Under the pieces are notes generated by a model, which did no database searches, was not told where the DNA came from, and saw only the letters and a list, made by a program, of their open reading frames with translations. The position numbers and the translations under genes are program-made. Below are positions 60,966 to 64,000 of a stretch of DNA of 64,000 nt, piece by piece; the stretch's first letter is position 1, and every line of letters begins with the position of its first letter. This stretch comes from Annulohypoxylon bovei var. microspora (lineage: Eukaryota > Ascomycota > Sordariomycetes > Xylariales > Hypoxylaceae), in assembly GCA_022836615.1 (NCBI GenBank), contig MU405313.1, forward strand, positions 78,966 to 142,965, in the 5' to 3' direction.

Positions 60966-63900
60966 TTAAAATAATTACGTTATTAATTTTTTAAATTTAA
61001 TTTAATATATATAAAAAAAGTTTTTAATTTTAAAAAAATGGGTTAAAATAATTAAAAATAATTTATTTAATAAAAATAATTTAATAAAAAACTTAATAAA
61101 TATAATTATTTAAAACGTTTATTTAATTAATTATTATAATTTATTTAATTATAAATTAATAATTTTAAATTCATTGATTTTATTAATCGATTTAATTTTA
61201 ATAATTTTATTTAATTTAATTTTTTTATTTTAATTTAATTTAATTTATTTTAATTAATTTAATTTTTTTATTTTATTTAATTTAATATAATTAAATTAAT
61301 TTAATTTAATTATATTTAAAATTATATATTTAAAATTTTTTATAATATAATAAAAAAAATGTAAATTAATATATTATTAATTAATTTTTTTTTTAAATTT
61401 TTATATTTTTATTATATTCGTTTTTTTATTTATTTTATTTTATATTATTTTTTTATTATTATATTAATTTAATGTAATAACGTTTAATTATTATTATTTT
61501 TAAGGTATATTAATGGAGCGGTTAATTAATATTTTAATTATAAAGTTAATATATAAAATTTTTTTAAAAAAAATTATTTTATAAATTTTTTTTTTAATTT
61601 TTAATTTTAAATATTTTCGTTAATAAAATATGTAGTTTTATTATTATATAAGTTTTATTTTAATTTAAGATTTATTTATTATAATATAATATTTAAAATT
61701 ATTTATTTATTTTATTTTTTTAATTTAAAGGTTTATTTTTAAGATTTTTTTTTTAAATATATAAGCGTTTACGTATTAATTTAATTTTTTTTAAGTTATA
61801 ATATATTTAAAGTTTTATTTTTAATTTATATTTAATTTTTAAAAGCTTTTATTTTTTTAAATAAAATTTTTTATATTAATAATTATAAAATTTTATTTTT
61901 ATTTATAATAAAATATCTTTTAATATTATTTATTTTATTATTAATTAATAATAATATTTAAATTATTAAATAAAAGTTTTAATAAAAACATTAAATTATT
62001 TATTAATTAAATTAATTAATTAAAATTTATTTTTATTTTTTTAATTATATAATTTTAAATTAATAAGTTTTTATTTATAATTAAAAATGAATTTTTAATT
62101 TTAAAAAAAACATTAAAACTTTTAATAATTTGAAAAATTATTTAATTAATTATTTAATAATAAAATTAAAAGTTTATTTTTCTTTTTAAAAAGAAAAGGA
62201 AAAAAAAACTTTATTTATTAATAAATTTTTTAATTAAAATAAACATGTTTTTTAATTAAATTTATAATAAAGTTTTATTATTTTATTTTTAATATTTAAT
62301 ATTATAAAAATAAATTTATTTTAAATCGTATTATTTATTATTTTAAATAAATTAATAATATTAAAAAATTAATTATAAATCGTTTTTTTTTTACCTTTTT
62401 TATTTTTTTTACTTTTTTTTACGTTTTTTATTTTTTTATTTTAATTTATATATTTTAAGATTTAATCGTTTTTTTAATAAAATAAAATAACGAGTTTAAA
62501 AAACCGGATAACTTTTAACGTATTTTTAAAATATAATTAATAATTTTATTTTTATTTTTATTAAAGATTTATATTAAAAATTTATATTTTTTATTAAATA
62601 ACTTAAATTTTATATTTAAAAAATAAAAAGCAAATATAAGAAATAAACTTTAAATTAATTAATAAAAAATTTTTAAAAAATATATTTAATTTATGTAACT
62701 TTATTTATTTATTAAAAATAAAGTTAAATTAATTTTTTAATTTTTCTTTATTAAAAATAATATTAATTAATATATTAAAATTAAATAAATATATAATTTA
62801 TTAAAGTTATTATATAATAACTTTAATATTAAGGTTTAAATTAAAAATAATTTTTATAAATTTAATATATAATTAAACGAGTAATTTTTTAAATTTTACG
62901 CGTTTTTTATATTATTAATAAATGAAAAAAAAATCTTAATATCCGAATAAAAAAAAGAATTAAATTATTAATTAATTATTAATTTTTATATTTAAACATT
63001 TTATTATTATTTAAATAAAAAAATATAATTTATTAAATTTAAAAACTTTTATTTAACGTTAATTTAATAATATATTAAAATTATTTAAAAAAAAGTTAAT
63101 TTTATAATTTTTTAACCTTAATTTAAGGTTAAAATTACTTTTAATGTTACGAAAATAATTTTTATTAATTTTAATATTTTTTATTTAATAATAAAAATTA
63201 TAACTTAAATATATATAAAAGAACTTTTTTAAGTTCCTTTAATTTTTTATTAATATAATGTTTTTATAACGCTTAATATTAATTTAATTTATTATTTTTA
63301 TAAGTAAAAAGATTATTTTTTTAATAATTATTTAATGCGTAATACGAGAGTTAAAATAATGGTTATTATTTTAAAAAAAAAAATAATAAAATATAATAAA
63401 AATAACATTAATTTAAAATTAAAAGAAAATAACGTTTAAATAAAACTTTTAACTTAAATTCCCCTTTATATATTTATTCGTTAATATTTATTTTTATTAA
63501 TTTTAACTTTTTTAATTTTATAATAAAAAAATTATAATTTATAATTAATATATTAATTTACTTGTGAAATATAAGCATAATAATAATAATATAAATGTTA
63601 ATAAATATTAAAATATAAACATATATAATTATTAATTAATAAAATGTGTATTTAATAATAAATGTATAAGATTTCTTTATTATTTAATTTAATTAATTTA
63701 TTATAATAAAAAACTTTAATAAATAAATTATTAATTAAATTAACAAAATAATTTATATTAATATTTAAATGTAAAATAAAAATTTTTATAATATATTTAT
63801 TTTTTTAATAAATTTAAAAGATTATTTTTAATTTTAAATAATATTAAGGTTTAAATTTTTAATAAAATATAATATTATATTAAATAATTAATATTAATAA

Positions 63901-64000
63901 TTAATTTTTTTTAAATTATTATTTTTTCGTTATTATTATGTTTTTAATATTATATTAAAAGTTTATAAATGTAGAAATTTGTTGGTTTTAATTATTTTTA
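60966..64000. repeat. AT-rich RIP-like block, continuing past the window
   Basis: More than 3 kb of almost pure A/T with runs such as TTAATTTAATTT and no coding potential in any frame. Residual C is mostly followed by G (ACG, TCG, CCGG), and CpA/TpG are rare. This fits old, fully decayed repeats in heterochromatin (dispersed, subtelomeric or centromeric). It runs to the window edge, so the true length is unknown. Confidence 0.85.

Overview
This window is nuclear DNA from a filamentous ascomycete (Pezizomycotina). The evidence is many short introns of about 50-130 bp with GTxxGT donors and CTAAC/CTGAC-type branch sites, proteins of fungal families (Zn(II)2Cys6 regulator, fungal SLATT protein, OPT peptide transporter, fungal GT31), and an AT-rich block at the right end that looks like the product of repeat-induced point mutation. 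Intergenic DNA is rich in TAGGTACCTA / TACCTAGGTA palindromes. My guess is Sordariomycetes, but this is inference only.

Layout. 1-13.5 kb is gene-poor: a sugar transporter (2087-3790, +), a UCH-type deubiquitinase with a hidden first exon (5892-6689, +) and a ten-exon zinc-cluster transcription factor (10473-13475, +). 13.5-30.8 kb is a 17 kb near-desert. I find only one supportable gene in it, a 53-residue Cys-containing protein (21124-21285, +) preceded by a TATA box and a leader that looks spliced. 30.8-59.2 kb is a dense housekeeping stretch: an ABC-F ATPase (-), a DAGK-type lipid kinase (-), TRM1 tRNA methyltransferase (-), a SLATT two-TM protein (+), a GT31-type glycosyltransferase (+), an OPT oligopeptide transporter (-), 5-formyl-THF cyclo-ligase (+), spliceosomal SmE (-), the Mtr10/TNPO3 importin (+), a DUF4743-Nudix hydrolase (-) and elongation factor 2 (+). 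From about 59.8 kb to the end the DNA is extremely AT-rich and non-coding. It is broken only by a 726 bp element of normal GC (60240-60965) that is one large inverted repeat.

How the genes relate: there is no biosynthetic cluster. Several genes serve RNA handling and translation (TRM1, SmE, Mtr10, EF-2, ABC-F); the others are transporters, one-carbon metabolism, glycosylation and ubiquitin recycling. Exon joins were worked out by hand from frame, splice consensus and family motifs. Most close in frame exactly; the zinc-cluster gene has two unresolved junctions.

Most interesting: the intact foldback element inside decayed AT-rich DNA, the hidden 53-residue gene in the desert, the repeated palindromes (one forming a splice donor), the irregular zinc cluster, and active-site or motif substitutions in the UCH, ABC-F and Nudix proteins.
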